DNA of 64,000 bases from Microdochium bolleyi (Eukaryota; Ascomycota; Sordariomycetes; Xylariales; Microdochiaceae): contig KQ964257.1 of the NCBI GenBank assembly GCA_001566295.1, forward strand, positions 1-64,000, read 5' to 3'. Position numbers and translations under genes: made by a program. The notes under the pieces are model-generated. The model ran no database searches. It saw only the letters and a list, made by a program, of their open reading frames with translations, and was not told where the DNA came from. The first letter of the stretch is position 1; every line of letters begins with the position of its first letter. Positions 44,354 through 54,451 of the stretch are shown here, in pieces.

Positions 44354-45077
44354 GGTGCTTCCGTGGTTTCCCGGTATTCTAGAAACGTGACGTATTGACA
44401 GTGAGCAGGCAGACCAAACCAGGGAGGAGCAACAAAGGTGGGAAAGATGTAAATAAGAAGCAAAAGACGTAGACGCACCAGACTTGGACGCCTGTTGATC
44501 GGTTCGTGATGTGCTATTTGTTCTAACCGGGGCGTACAGCTACACCGCGTACGGACACGCTATATCTGTGGATCACACGCTATCCTGTGTGGGGTCTAAA
44601 TTACAACTGAAGGTCTCAGCACACGGCGCGGGTCTTTACTGCTCGAGAACGGCGATGAGCAGGCCAACCCGACCCTCGACGGCAGCTTGGGCCAGGTAGC
44701 ATGATTCGGTGTGACAGACCCAGCGCCCCAAAATGCTCCAACACGACAGCCTGGGTGCGCGCCGGAGTGGGTTCGGGGTCTTATCCCGTCCCCCATCCCG
44801 TCCTCACCCCGCGCGGGGTAGCACGTGGGATCACAGAAGGGCATCCCTCGGAGACAGGGAAACACGCCCGGCACACGCATGCCCAGTCCGGCAGTGCCAT
44901 TCTACTCCGTCCGAGAAAGGACCGGGGCTCGTTCTTGTTGGCTCCCCAGCTCCCCATCCGCCTCTTATATCGTGCCTTTGGCTTCCCACTGGAGTCTGTT
45001 GACGACGACAAAAGAACAACAGCGACACCACAATTCACAGCCCTTACTCACTTTCCATTCTCACTGTTGCGTGCACC
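44354..45077. promoter_or_regulatory. Divergent promoter, SSADH / alpha-beta hydrolase
   Basis: A 724-base gap between divergent starts; no supported gene. A TTATAT element at about 44965-44970 sits about 110 bases before the hydrolase ATG. Co-regulation of the two enzymes is likely from the shared promoter. Confidence 0.5.
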
Positions 45078-46561
45078 ATGGCGGACAGCAGCTGGGCCGA
45101 CCTGACCTCGCGGCTGTCGGGGAGCTTTGCCAAGCTCAACGACAGTCTCGCTTCCGATGCGCAGTTCCAGGCATTTTCCAACACCGAGTCGGCCAGGAAG
45201 CCCCTCACGTTTGGCTGGACAGCTGCCGGCAGCGATGCCACCGTTCTTTGCACCGTAGAGACTGGCACGGCCACGGTGAGGGCAGGCAAGGCCTCAGAGG
45301 CCGCCTTCGTCCTGTCCGCGCTACCCAAGCAGTGGAGTGAGTTCTACCAGGCTCTGCCCAAGGCTCCCTACCAGAGCTACTGGGGCATGTTCGGCCAGAA
45401 CATCCACCAGGAGGGTGTCGAGGTGCTGGGAAACCAGGATCTCTACATCAACTACACGTCCATCTGGCGCCGCATCCTCGAGCTGAGCCACACCGCGCTC
45501 CACGGCGCCCCGATTCAGGAAGACGCGTACCAGGAAGGGCCCGAGGAGGACCCCATCGTCGGCCGGTACGCCTACGTCTCGCCCCCCAGCTGGGGCCGCA
45601 CCAAGCTCTTTTACGAGCAGTCGGGCGAGCCGGGCAAGCAGGACATCCTCTTCCTGCACACGGCCGGCAGCGATTCGCGCCAGTATCATGGCGTCATGAC
45701 AGACCCGCGCATGCTCTCGCGCTGTCGCATGACGGCGTTTGACCTGCCAGGCCACGGCCGCAGTTTCCCCTCGCAATCGCAGATCCCCGGCAGCCACTCC
45801 AACAGCGAAGACGCCTACATCGGTTGCATCAAGGGAGTCATCCGCGCGCTCGGCCTGAAGAAGCCCATCATCTGCGGCGCCAGCATGGGAGGCCATATCT
45901 GCCTCGCCATCGCCACCAGAGCGGCCGAGGTCGGTTGCGCGGGTGTGATTCCTTGCCAAGGGTGAGCACGCGCTTCTGCACAACGTGATGGGCTGCAGAG
46001 GCCAGGGGCAGAGACTAACGCGAGCCTGTGCTTTGCAGCTGCGAACACACGCCCATGGACAGGCAATGGTGGGATCGCTCCCTGTTTGTGAACCAGTCCT
46101 TGTTCAACCCCGAATGGACCTACGGAGTATGTCAAATGCCCCACCGTCTCGCTAACTTAGCAGCCTAAAGATGTTGTTTTACCAATCTGATCACACGTGG
46201 CCCTTTGCAGATGATGGCGCCCACTGCACCCAGGAGGAACCGCGACCTCGTCTGGCACCTGTACTCGGGCCAGGCATTTGGCATGTTCCACGGTGATCTG
46301 GACTTCTACTTTGGCGGCTGGGACGGCCGCGGCCGCGTGGAAAAGATCGACACAGAGCTGTGCCCCGTCTACATGCTGACGGGCGAGTATGACTGGAGCA
46401 CGACGCCCGAGCTCAGCGAGAAGTGCGCCGCCAAGATTGCGGGTGCCAAGTTCACCAGGATGGAGGGCCTGGGCCACTTCCCAGCGACCGAGAACCCGCA
46501 GCGTTTTGTCTCCTACTTGACCGAGGCGGTCGACTACATAGTGGCTCGGATCCCGAAATAG
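45078..46561 (+). CDS. Alpha/beta hydrolase with SCP2-like N-terminal half
   Basis: Three exons (45078-45961, 46039-46126, 46211-46561) give 440 residues. The C-terminal part (from about 160) is an alpha/beta hydrolase: DILFLHTAGSDSRQYHG oxyanion strand, AFDLPGHGRS, nucleophile elbow CGASMGGH (about residue 275), acid in TGEYDWSTTP and histidine in EGLGHFPATENP. The first about 140 residues are unusual: FGWTAAGSDATVLCTVETG...RAG, then FVLSALPKQWSEFYQ and EGVEVLGNQDLYINYTSIWRR, whose strand-and-helix order resembles an SCP2-type lipid-binding domain. A fusion of lipid- or acyl-binding domain and esterase would fit a hydrophobic ester substrate. No signal peptide. It is divergent from the SSADH gene. 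Confidence 0.87.
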
Positions 46562-47111
46562 AAAACAACTGCTGCGTAATGGACGTGGGCATGGTTTGGC
46601 TTGAACAAGATGCCGCGGTGATGCTTCTTGCGACTGATAATGGTGCTTGTGTCGGCGGACTCGGTGGTAGGTAGAGCGACAGGATTGATGTCCTTGCGTG
46701 CGCTCACTGGCGGCGCACAATTTTCATGCCTGTAATGTCCAGTCATCTCCTGCATTCATGTGCAGCCTGTAGTGTCTCGTGTTCGAGTCCGTCACTCTAT
46801 TTGTCTGCTGTCATCTATCGCACAGCTAACCTTGCCATATTCATGGAAAGTGGTCATATCTACGTCAGCGCAATTGGTTCTAATCAAGACGTTTTGAAAT
46901 ATACACGCTCGCCATGGTTCGGGCTATGAGTGAAGATCAGGCCCACTGCCTCGAAGGCTCCCGTGGAGGCCCTCTGTGGTCACCACCAGCAATTCAAAAA
47001 GGACATGGATTCACCGGAGACAAGTGTATCAGGTATGGTCTCTGGTGCCATTTTTTGAAACTCGATTTCACTAGGTGTTTGCTGCTCCAACCTTCCCCGG
47101 CCTCTGCTGCC
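46562..47111. other. Convergent intergenic region
   Basis: A 550-base gap between the 3' ends of the hydrolase and the carboxymuconolactone-decarboxylase-like gene. No gene is supported; it should hold both terminators. Confidence 0.5.
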
Positions 47112-47729
47112 CTACGCCTCACTGGACTTTTTCGATAGCTGTCTCTTGAACTCGCCCTTCTCATCCATCTCGTTGAGCACTCTCTCTGCGACCTTGGTGG
47201 CCTCGATGCCAGCAGGGACACCGCAGTAGATAGACGACTGGAGGATGGCCTCGCGGATCTCAATCTCGGTGAGGCCGTTGTTGACAGCACCGCGGACGTG
47301 GACGCCGAGCTCGGGCCAGCTCTTGAGGGCAATGAGCATGCCAATGTCTGCATAAGGGGCTCGTCAGCGTCTAGCCTCGCGGCCACCGGCGCGGGCGGGA
47401 GAGATGTCACGGGGGAAGGGTGGCGGACTTAGCAAGCTTCTCTGCTTGCGCTCGAGACCTGGGCGAGACCAGATGTTGCCCCAGCAGTATCTGCAGGGTT
47501 GCCGGGCCTGTTAGCGTGACCACGCCGCAAGGAACTTCCTTCTCGCTCTTGTGGAGCTTCGAGATAGCTCCCCCCTGGGCCCAAGAACCTACTCGGTCAC
47601 CAGTTGCTGGTTCGGGTAGGCAAACTCGCTCGCCCCGGCTTGCAGCGAGCGGCCGACGTACTCGCTGCCGACGACCTCGCGGCGGTTCTTGAGGCCGGCC
47701 TCGAACAGTTGCTTGTCTCCAGAAGACAT
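47112..47729 (-). CDS. Gamma-carboxymuconolactone decarboxylase-like protein
   Basis: Three exons (47729-47593, 47490-47429, 47347-47112) give 144 residues, the typical length. The spliced protein shows the whole CMD pattern: [15 protein letters not shown] at the N-terminus, [39 protein letters not shown] across two junctions, and [38 protein letters not shown]. In protocatechuate degradation the family decarboxylates 4-carboxymuconolactone, and relatives include alkylhydroperoxidases; with only one Cys in YCGVP it lacks the CxxC of AhpD, so a lyase or lactone-isomerising role is more likely. The middle intron uses an unusual GTCCGC donor. Its start faces the metallo-beta-lactamase gene. Confidence 0.9.
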
Positions 47730-48425
47730 GGTGTTGATGACGACGACGACGATGATGTTCTGTGTGGTGGGAGAGACGTAGAGCTAAGAAACGCATCAGG
47801 GAGCTGCAGCAATCCTGATGTATCTGCCGAGGGTGCTCTCGTGGCAGCTCGCTCAGACCGGCGACCCCGGCGGCCTCGAGGTGGGGAATCCCTGCCCTGT
47901 CCAAACTGCCCCAATTTACCCCGAGTGCAGACCCGCCCCGAGGCCGTCCGACCTCCACCGACCGTGGTGGTTCGACCCCAATCGGTCCACTGCGGAGTAC
48001 GCGCCCGGACGAGGGACCGGGCGAGGGCATGACTGATCGTGACGGTGCCGACTCCACCATGACACCCCCAAACGTCCGCGGCAAGCAAGCAGGCTGGGGC
48101 TCCACAGCGCACTCGCCCGTCGCAACTCTCGGATGGACAGTAGAGACTATCACGCCGCTGATGGAAGCTTGTCTCAAACCATGCTGGTTCCGGGGTGAGG
48201 CCAGAGCGGTCCCCAGAGTCGACCTAAGCAAAACCCCCTTCCACCAACCTGCAATGGAGATGGGATTCTGCGCGGTCAGCGAGTGGAGTGTATCAGAGCA
48301 GAGCCTGTCACCTAGTTCCCAGATCATCGTCGCCAACGCACCGCATCGTCCACGACCAAGACGGAGCTGCCTAGACTGTTCCAGCAGCCAGCAAGCTCTT
48401 CCCCGTCCTCTAGCCAACATCGACG
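47730..48425. promoter_or_regulatory. Divergent promoter, CMD-like / metallo-beta-lactamase
   Basis: A 696-base gap between divergent starts. Overlapping frames here are GC-rich shadows, with no domain. It must contain both promoters, linking expression of the two enzymes. Confidence 0.45.
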
Positions 48426-49418
48426 ATGCCCTCGGTACGTCTGTCCAGCACCAGCGTCCACGCGCTGGACGCTGGCTGGTTCACCATGCCCGAGCGTTTC
48501 TTCCTGCACCCCGTCGACGATGAACGAAGGAAGAAGCTGGTCCCGTCCCTCGCGTTCCTGATCCAGCACCGGAGCGCCGACTCGGAGAGGCCCCAGAGGA
48601 TACTCTTCGACCTCGGCCTGCGGCGGGACATCTTGCAGTACTCCAAGCCCATCCAAGAGCATCTCATCACCCGCCAGCCGCTGTATACGAGCTCCAGCGT
48701 CGAGGAGTCACTTGCGCAGGGCGGCCTCTCGCCTGGCGACGTCGACATGGTGATCCTCAGCCACCTGCACTGGGACCACGTCGGCACGCCCTCCGCATTC
48801 GAACGGTCTCTGTTCATCATCGGCAGCGGCGGCGTGGAGCTACTCCGGGGGGTCAAGGCCGGCGGCAGCTCTCACAACCACTTCGAGCCAGGGCTGCTGC
48901 CCTGGCAGCGCATCGTCGAGCTGCCGGCGCCCGGCACCGCCCGCAGCGGTCCCAGCGTGTGTGACGAGGACGGGCATGAGCCGTGCCACGGCTTCCAGGC
49001 CGCCCAGGAGTTGCGCGGGCGTGCGTGGGCGCCCTTTGGGCCGTTCGACCAGACGCTCGACATGTTTGGCGATGGGAGCATCCATGTTGTATGGGCTCCG
49101 GGCCACCTGAGCGGCCACATCAACCTCCTCGTCCGCAAGGACGACGGCACATATGTCTACCTGGCCGGGGACGCGGCGCATGACATGAGGTTACTGCTGG
49201 GCGAGAAGGACATTGCGACGTGGCAGGATGACCGCCACCCGGGCCAGGTCTGCTGCATCCACCAGGACAAGGTCGTGGCCAAGCAGACGCTGGCCAGGAT
49301 ACGGGAGGCCATGAGCGGCACTTCAGACCTCGGCCAGTGCGAGGTCGTGCTTGCACACGACGAGATCTGGGCGGCCCAGGCCATAGCTGACGAGCGGTTT
49401 CTCCCCGGCTGTATGTAG
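48426..49418 (+). CDS. Metallo-beta-lactamase-fold hydrolase, lactonase-like
   Basis: The intronless 330-residue protein has the full metal site of the superfamily: SHLHWDHVG (His113, His115, Asp117, His118), the third histidine in APGHLSGHINLL, the bridging aspartate in LAGDAAHD and the last histidine in VVLAHDEIW. The domain order with N-terminal DAGWFTMP and an insertion before PGHLSGH resembles N-acyl homoserine and gamma-butyrolactone lactonases (AttM/AiiA group). Known fungal members include the Fusarium MBL1 that opens the benzoxazolinone ring. No signal peptide; cytosolic. With hydroxyacid and semialdehyde dehydrogenases nearby, ring opening of a lactone is the best guess; a lactam or thioester substrate remains possible. 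Confidence 0.9.
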   Translation: MPSVRLSSTSVHALDAGWFTMPERFFLHPVDDERRKKLVPSLAFLIQHRSADSERPQRILFDLGLRRDILQYSKPIQEHLITRQPLYTSSSVEESLAQGGLSPGDVDMVILSHLHWDHVGTPSAFERSLFIIGSGGVELLRGVKAGGSSHNHFEPGLLPWQRIVELPAPGTARSGPSVCDEDGHEPCHGFQAAQELRGRAWAPFGPFDQTLDMFGDGSIHVVWAPGHLSGHINLLVRKDDGTYVYLAGDAAHDMRLLLGEKDIATWQDDRHPGQVCCIHQDKVVAKQTLARIREAMSGTSDLGQCEVVLAHDEIWAAQAIADERFLPGCM

Positions 49419-50400
49419 GGCAGGGTTCCGTTGCGCTCGACACTTGTTTGTTTCTTCATGCATCTTTCTTCTTGAGTCCTTCTTGGTCGCTTTCGCTCTG
49501 CATGTGTCACGTTGCCAAGATAGCTGTGTGGACGTATAGAAGAAGAGGAAATCAAGGCAGGCGCGGCGAAGACGGACATGGGCAGGCGACAGATGAGGAC
49601 ATGGTTCGACGAAGAGATTTGAGTTGCGGGGCAAGAATCCGTGGCCTGCTGATTCAATCCTGTCCGTCTGGGGGACTTACACGCATGCGGTACCCCATTC
49701 TCTAGGATGAAGGAGTCAAATTGCCGGGTCAACCCATTATATCTATTCAAATGCGGCTCTCCACGCGCTGTCTCTGGTGATTTCTTCCTCCTTCAGTCGC
49801 TGTAGTACAGTGTATGGGCACTATCACAGTGCCTGGCGTGAACTGCACATGCAGCTGGCGACCGAGTCGGATTCGGATCAATTCGGAGATGACCAAGTGA
49901 CACATGGCTCCAGACGTAGCGTAGGGTACTCAGGGTCGATAAGAGCACTCCGAGACCTGTCGCTCGGGGCCTCTTGGAGGATAGGCGAGCATTTGCGCCG
50001 CACTAGGACCCGATGGGGTCAACCTGCTCCAAATCACATTGCTACACGCAACGAACCGCAAGGGGGAATGTACTCCAGCTGAGCATGGACCAGATCAGCG
50101 GCTAGGTCATGTCGGCGGCCACACAGTGCCATCACGTCATGTCCTCGAGACAGCGCTGGCCCGCGGTGATGCGGCGGTTCTCGTTCGCAGGTGGCAAGGG
50201 GCCACGGCGCGGGATCTAGGCCCGTCGGGCATCCCGCGCTGTAATGGTGTTTGTGGGAGTCCAGGGAGCAGGTCTGACATGTCTGACGAAGCACACAATG
50301 TGCAGCACAGGGGTCTTGCCAAGACATCAAATGCTTTTACGAGAACCATCTGCGAATTTTGTTTATATATTGTTCTCGTTCTTGTAAAATCTACCACACC
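49419..50400. other. Convergent intergenic region
   Basis: About 980 bases between the 3' ends of the lactonase-like and ureohydrolase genes, with no supported gene. Composition is moderate; short frames have no family resemblance. Confidence 0.5.
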
Positions 50401-51285
50401 CTATACTACCAGGACCTCCTGCTTCTTGAGGCGTTCTACAAACTGGATAATGGCCGTGACAGCGAGCCTGGCGACGGTGTCGCCACCCTCGAGGAGCGGG
50501 TTGAAGGAGCAGACGACGAGCGAGGTCGGCTCGACCTTTGTCGGGATCATGTTCATGAGGCCGAGCAAGTCGTCGGTGTGGAAGCCGCCGGCCGAGGGCC
50601 AGTCGTTGACGCGGCCAAAGGAGCTGTCGAGAACGTCGAGGTCGAGGTGCGTGTGGGCGCGCGTGAGGCCCTTGCGGTCGAGGATGGCTGAGAGCTCGGC
50701 CGTGAAGTCGACACGCCGGGCCGCGTCGCCCCAGACGACGTCGACGCCGGCGTCGGTGACGTACTGGCGCTGCTCGTCCGAGACGTCGCGTAGGCCGCAC
50801 CAGACGACGCGGCTGTTGTCGATGTCGCGGTGGCCCGGGACCGTGCCCATGAGGTGGTGCCAGCTGGTGCCCGTCATCATCGAGGCAGCCATGGCGTCCA
50901 GGTAGCCGTTGGCGTGCGTGGACGGCGTGTCGAGGTCGTCGTGCGCGTCAAGCCACAGCACGCAGAGGTCCGGGACCGTCTCGCTGAGGCCGGCAGCCGT
51001 GGCGGCGCTGGCGTAGCAGTTGCCCGAGAGCACGAGCGGGAACGAACCGCGGGCCGCGGCCTCAGCGACAGCCTTTGAGATGCGGCGCATCACCTCAAAG
51101 GTGCGGCCGATCTCGCCTTCGAATTCGTCGACCGTCGCGATGTTGACAAAGGACACGGGCGCTAGCTGCTCGAGCTTGGCCGTGAGCCCATGGGAGAGGA
51201 TGCGGAGGGGGCCCCCGCCGACGCGGTGGTTGTAGATGCCCACGTGGTATGGGGCCACGATGATGGTAATGGAGCTGACGACCAT
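50401..51285 (-). CDS. Arginase/agmatinase-family ureohydrolase
   Basis: The intronless protein has 294 residues from the ATG at 51285, which lies about 100 bases behind a TATAAAAC box. The family metal motifs are WLDAHDDLDTP (residues 111-121, ligands Asp113, His115, Asp117) and AHTHLDLDVLDSSF near residue 215. The first motif, normally GGDH, reads LVLSGNC at 85-90, so the Mn ligand histidine is absent and Cys90 stands in its place; some arginase-family proteins of unknown function have such GNC/GDC forms. Ureohydrolases split guanidino compounds (arginine, agmatine, guanidinobutyrate) to amine and urea, or formiminoglutamate to formamide. Next to SSADH a guanidinobutyrate-type substrate would make sense, but the altered site makes this uncertain. 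Confidence 0.82.
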   Translation of the reverse strand: MVVSSITIIVAPYHVGIYNHRVGGGPLRILSHGLTAKLEQLAPVSFVNIATVDEFEGEIGRTFEVMRRISKAVAEAAARGSFPLVLSGNCYASAATAAGLSETVPDLCVLWLDAHDDLDTPSTHANGYLDAMAASMMTGTSWHHLMGTVPGHRDIDNSRVVWCGLRDVSDEQRQYVTDAGVDVVWGDAARRVDFTAELSAILDRKGLTRAHTHLDLDVLDSSFGRVNDWPSAGGFHTDDLLGLMNMIPTKVEPTSLVVCSFNPLLEGGDTVARLAVTAIIQFVERLKKQEVLVV

Positions 51286-52141
51286 GGCGGTGGCGGGTTG
51301 CTGAGGGCTGGAGGGTTGGATGGGCAGGATCAGAAAAGCCGGCACGCTCGCGGGCGACGCATGACAGCCTTTGCTGCCTTTTGTTTTATATTTTCCTGTC
51401 CTCGCTGCGCTTCTTGTGTCGCCGGCTCTCTTTCGGGCCGTGAGTGGGCCCCCGTTCCTTACCCCAACACCAGCCGCCCTCCGTCGGAGGGCCTCTCCAA
51501 CTCCAAAGACAAGAATCAATCAACTGACTCGGGTTCTGTGCCAGCACGGATGCGGTCGATACTCAGCTCCACGCCGTTCAGATATCGTTCTGCGGCCGCG
51601 TGATGCGGGTTCCAGCTCCACCAGCCTGCCGGTGCTCTTGTCACAGGCAGCTCGGCCGTGCGCAGTGGCAAGCCGCCCTTGTCCACAGAGCCCACGTCAT
51701 CGGACTAGGGAAGCCATCGTTGCCGCCGGCAGGTTCGGGCCACGTGAAGTTCTGGGCGGCCTCGACAGCGAACACGGCAGGTAATTCTTACACGTAGCGT
51801 CATCCTGGGGCGGGCCAACACACATTCTCTCCAACTGCAAAGGCATAATGGTAATCTTGGAGCGGTTCACTTGTGCTGTTCTTCTAAAAACGATACGGTT
51901 GCCAGCATCCAGACTCTCTGCAGAATCATCCGTCCAGATCCCCGTGTACAAAAAACAAGGAAAAGACTACTCCCATCCCCGTCTGACCCGCTTTCTGCAT
52001 AATACAATCAATAACAGCTGGTACGGGGAGCCCGAATGGCGAGCCGGTGATGAAAGACGAGGCGCCGTTGATTGACCATGGGTGCAGTGACTTCCCCCCT
52101 CCACAGGTGTGCACCCTATTGCGTGGAGCACGCATCAACAC
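51286..52141. other. Intergenic DNA with ureohydrolase promoter
   Basis: An 856-base gap between the ureohydrolase start and the 3' end of the next minus-strand gene. It holds a strong TATA box at 51383-51390 and no supported gene. Confidence 0.5.
51383..51390 (-). promoter_or_regulatory. TATA box (TATAAAAC)
   Basis: On the minus strand TATAAAAC lies about 100 bases before the ureohydrolase ATG at 51285. It decides in favour of this ATG over any upstream in-frame extension, since upstream codons would start before the promoter. Confidence 0.55.
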
Positions 52142-53866
52142 CTAAGCCTTGGTCGCGCCCCCAAACTCAGACTTGGTCTCGTGCGAGCCGGGGTACCCCT
52201 CGACGACGGTCACGCTGGCGGTGAGGTCCTGCACCTGGGCCTGGAGCCTCGCCCGGTCCTCCTCGTCGAGGTGGGTGATGTCGACGGCGAGGTCGTCGCC
52301 AAAGGACTGGCCAATCTCCTCGAGCGTCGCGCCCTTGGTCTCGGGCCAGTACTTCCAGACGACGGGGACCGAGAGGAGGGGCACCAGCACAAAGACAAAG
52401 TAGTACTTCCAGCCGATGGTGCTGAAGGCCGTCGGGGCGGTCTGCGTGTACAGCAGCGTGGTGCAGGACTGAGCAAAGATGGCGAGCCCCATGCCCGTGG
52501 CCCTCACGTGCGTGGGGAAGATCTCGGCCGAGTAGACGTAGATCGTGGCATCGATGCACGAGGCATAGAAGCCGACGTAGAGAAAGAGGAAGAGGACGCC
52601 AAAGGCATTGCCGACCTTGTTGGTGGTGCCGGAGAAGGCGGCGACCATGGACATCTCGAAGATGATGGTGATGGGGCAGGCGATGAAGCCGATGATGAGC
52701 AGCCGCGTGCGGCCGACGCGGTCCATGATGCGGGCCGAGAAGTAGTTGAGGATGGCCGCCCAGGTCAGGTAGATGGCGTACAGCAGCAGCGGCAGCGAGT
52801 CGAAGAGCCCGAGGCCGTTGTACAGCATGACCTGGTAGTTGTTGATGACGAGGACGCCGGTGCTCTGCGACAGGAACATGGTTGCCATGGCGCACAGCAC
52901 GCGCTTCCGGTACGAGGGCTTGGTGAAGAGCGCCCACTTGCCCTCCTTCTCGGTGAACTTCTTGTCGAGCAGGATCTGCTGGCTCACTTGGTAGAACTCC
53001 TCGCGGGCCGTCACGGCGTGCTGGGTGTCGGTCGAGTCGCCGTGTAGCTCGGTGAGGATCTTGAAAGCCTCAGGTGCCCGATTCTGCTCGAGCAGCCACC
53101 TGGGTGATTCCGGAATCCAGTGGGTGGCAACGAGCAGCATGACAGGAGCAATGGCCTGGGCGGAGAGCTCGAAGCGCCACTGGAACGCCTCGTTTGACGA
53201 AAAGTAGCAGCCGAAGCCTGTCCACGCCGCAAAAGCCTGTGAGAACGACCAGATGGCGACGAGTTAGATCGAGTCCTATGCACAACGGATGAAATATCCT
53301 GACGGGGCTACTGTTGCTTACATGACCAGTCACGACGAGGAAACCGTGGCTCCCCACCAGGAGACCTCTCGTCTCAGCAGGCGAAATCTCAACCATGTAC
53401 ACGGGGACCAGTGCCAGGAGAGCGCCGACGCCGATGCCGTTGAAAAAGCGGCCGACCAGGAACATGGCCACGTGGACCGAGCCTCCCTGGATCGCACTCG
53501 AGATGGCGGCGATGGCACAGCATGCTTGGAGCGTGCGGATGCGGCCGTACCGGTCTGCTGCCTGAGACTCAAATAGCGCGCCAAAGGCACAACCGGCGGC
53601 AAAGAGAGCCGAGGTGGCGCCGAGGAGAGACTCGGCATTGGCGCCCGAGACGAGGCCGAAGTAGCTCAGGAACGAGGGCACGCCCAGGACGGACCCGATG
53701 ACGGCCAGACTGAAGCCATAGGAGAAGGAGCCTGTTTGAAAGAAGGCAAGAAGGGGTTAGACAAGGCGCTCGGTACTCTGCGATTACCGCGACAGCGTAC
53801 AAAAGAGATCGCAAACTCACCTAGGGCCGCCACGAAGATGACGAGGATGTTGTAGTTTTTGTTCAT
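52142..53866 (-). CDS. MFS sugar-porter family transporter
   Basis: Three exons (53866-53821, 53731-53322, 53236-52142) give 516 residues and twelve predicted helices. Signatures are SFSYGFSLAVIGSVLGVPSF in TM1, DRYGRIRTLQ, VGRFFNGIGVGALLALVPVYMVEISPAETRG, PESPRWLLEQNR, MDRVGRTRLL and WPETKGATLEEIGQSFG. This is the classical sugar-porter set; the final PETKGxxLEEI and the internal LLEQNRxxEA segments are common in hexose, quinate and lactose transporters of ascomycetes. It could bring in the substrate of the surrounding catabolic block. A TATATATTC element at about 53944-53951 lies about 80 bases upstream. It is divergent from the alcohol dehydrogenase gene. Confidence 0.92.
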
Positions 53867-54451
53867 CGTGAAAGGATGAGATGTGCAGTCTCGAGGTCGG
53901 CAACGCAGAGGCAGCAAGGCAAGGAGTGATGACTTGATGGATGAATATATACATCAGGAACCCGTCGCGCCGGACTGCATACTGGTTGGTCACAGGCACG
54001 ACAACCCTAGCCAGCAAGGCTTATCAGGCCTCCGCTGCTTGGTCCCAGCTGTGGTTGTTCTCGGCTAGTGTTGCGTCCGCTCGAACATGGGGAACGACAT
54101 GAGTACGGGGTAAAGTGGGCTCTACGTCTCCAAGTTTAGTCCTCTTCGGAGCAAGCGGCCAGGCTCTAGATTGTTTGTTGGGGCATGTATCTAGGTTAGG
54201 GTTACCGCGCCGTGTCCACCCTGCAGCCCCCGCACTCGGCGCCCTTGGTCCATCCTCGTGCCCTCGAGATAAGGTCCGCCAGCCATGGCACCAGACCGGC
54301 CATTCCAGCAGGCATCTGGACCCGCGCCTATCTCGACTTGCCGATAAGCCTCTTGGGGGTCATGCGATTATATCCAGCCATAATGTGGCTCGAGGCCTGA
54401 GGGCTCGGACAAGTTTGCTCAGTTGGAGTAGACACATTCAACCGAGCCAGC
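53867..54451. promoter_or_regulatory. Divergent promoter, MFS transporter / alcohol dehydrogenase
   Basis: A 585-base gap between divergent starts, with a TATATAT element near 53944-53951 on the transporter side. No gene supported. Shared control of uptake and oxidation is likely. Confidence 0.5.

Noticed and set aside
45078..49418. Equivalence to the Fusarium FDB1 benzoxazolinone-degradation cluster
   Set aside because: A metallo-beta-lactamase-fold gene is shared, but the amidase and dienelactone hydrolase genes that go with FDB1 are absent, so I kept only the family comparison.
51286..51519. N-terminal extension of the ureohydrolase to 51519
   Set aside because: The extension has no ATG, is low-complexity and would run through the TATA box at 51383-51390.
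52109..53047. Open frame of 312 codons on the plus strand
   Set aside because: It is antisense to the sugar transporter exon 3 and has low-complexity GEVLH/DDGDG-type composition.
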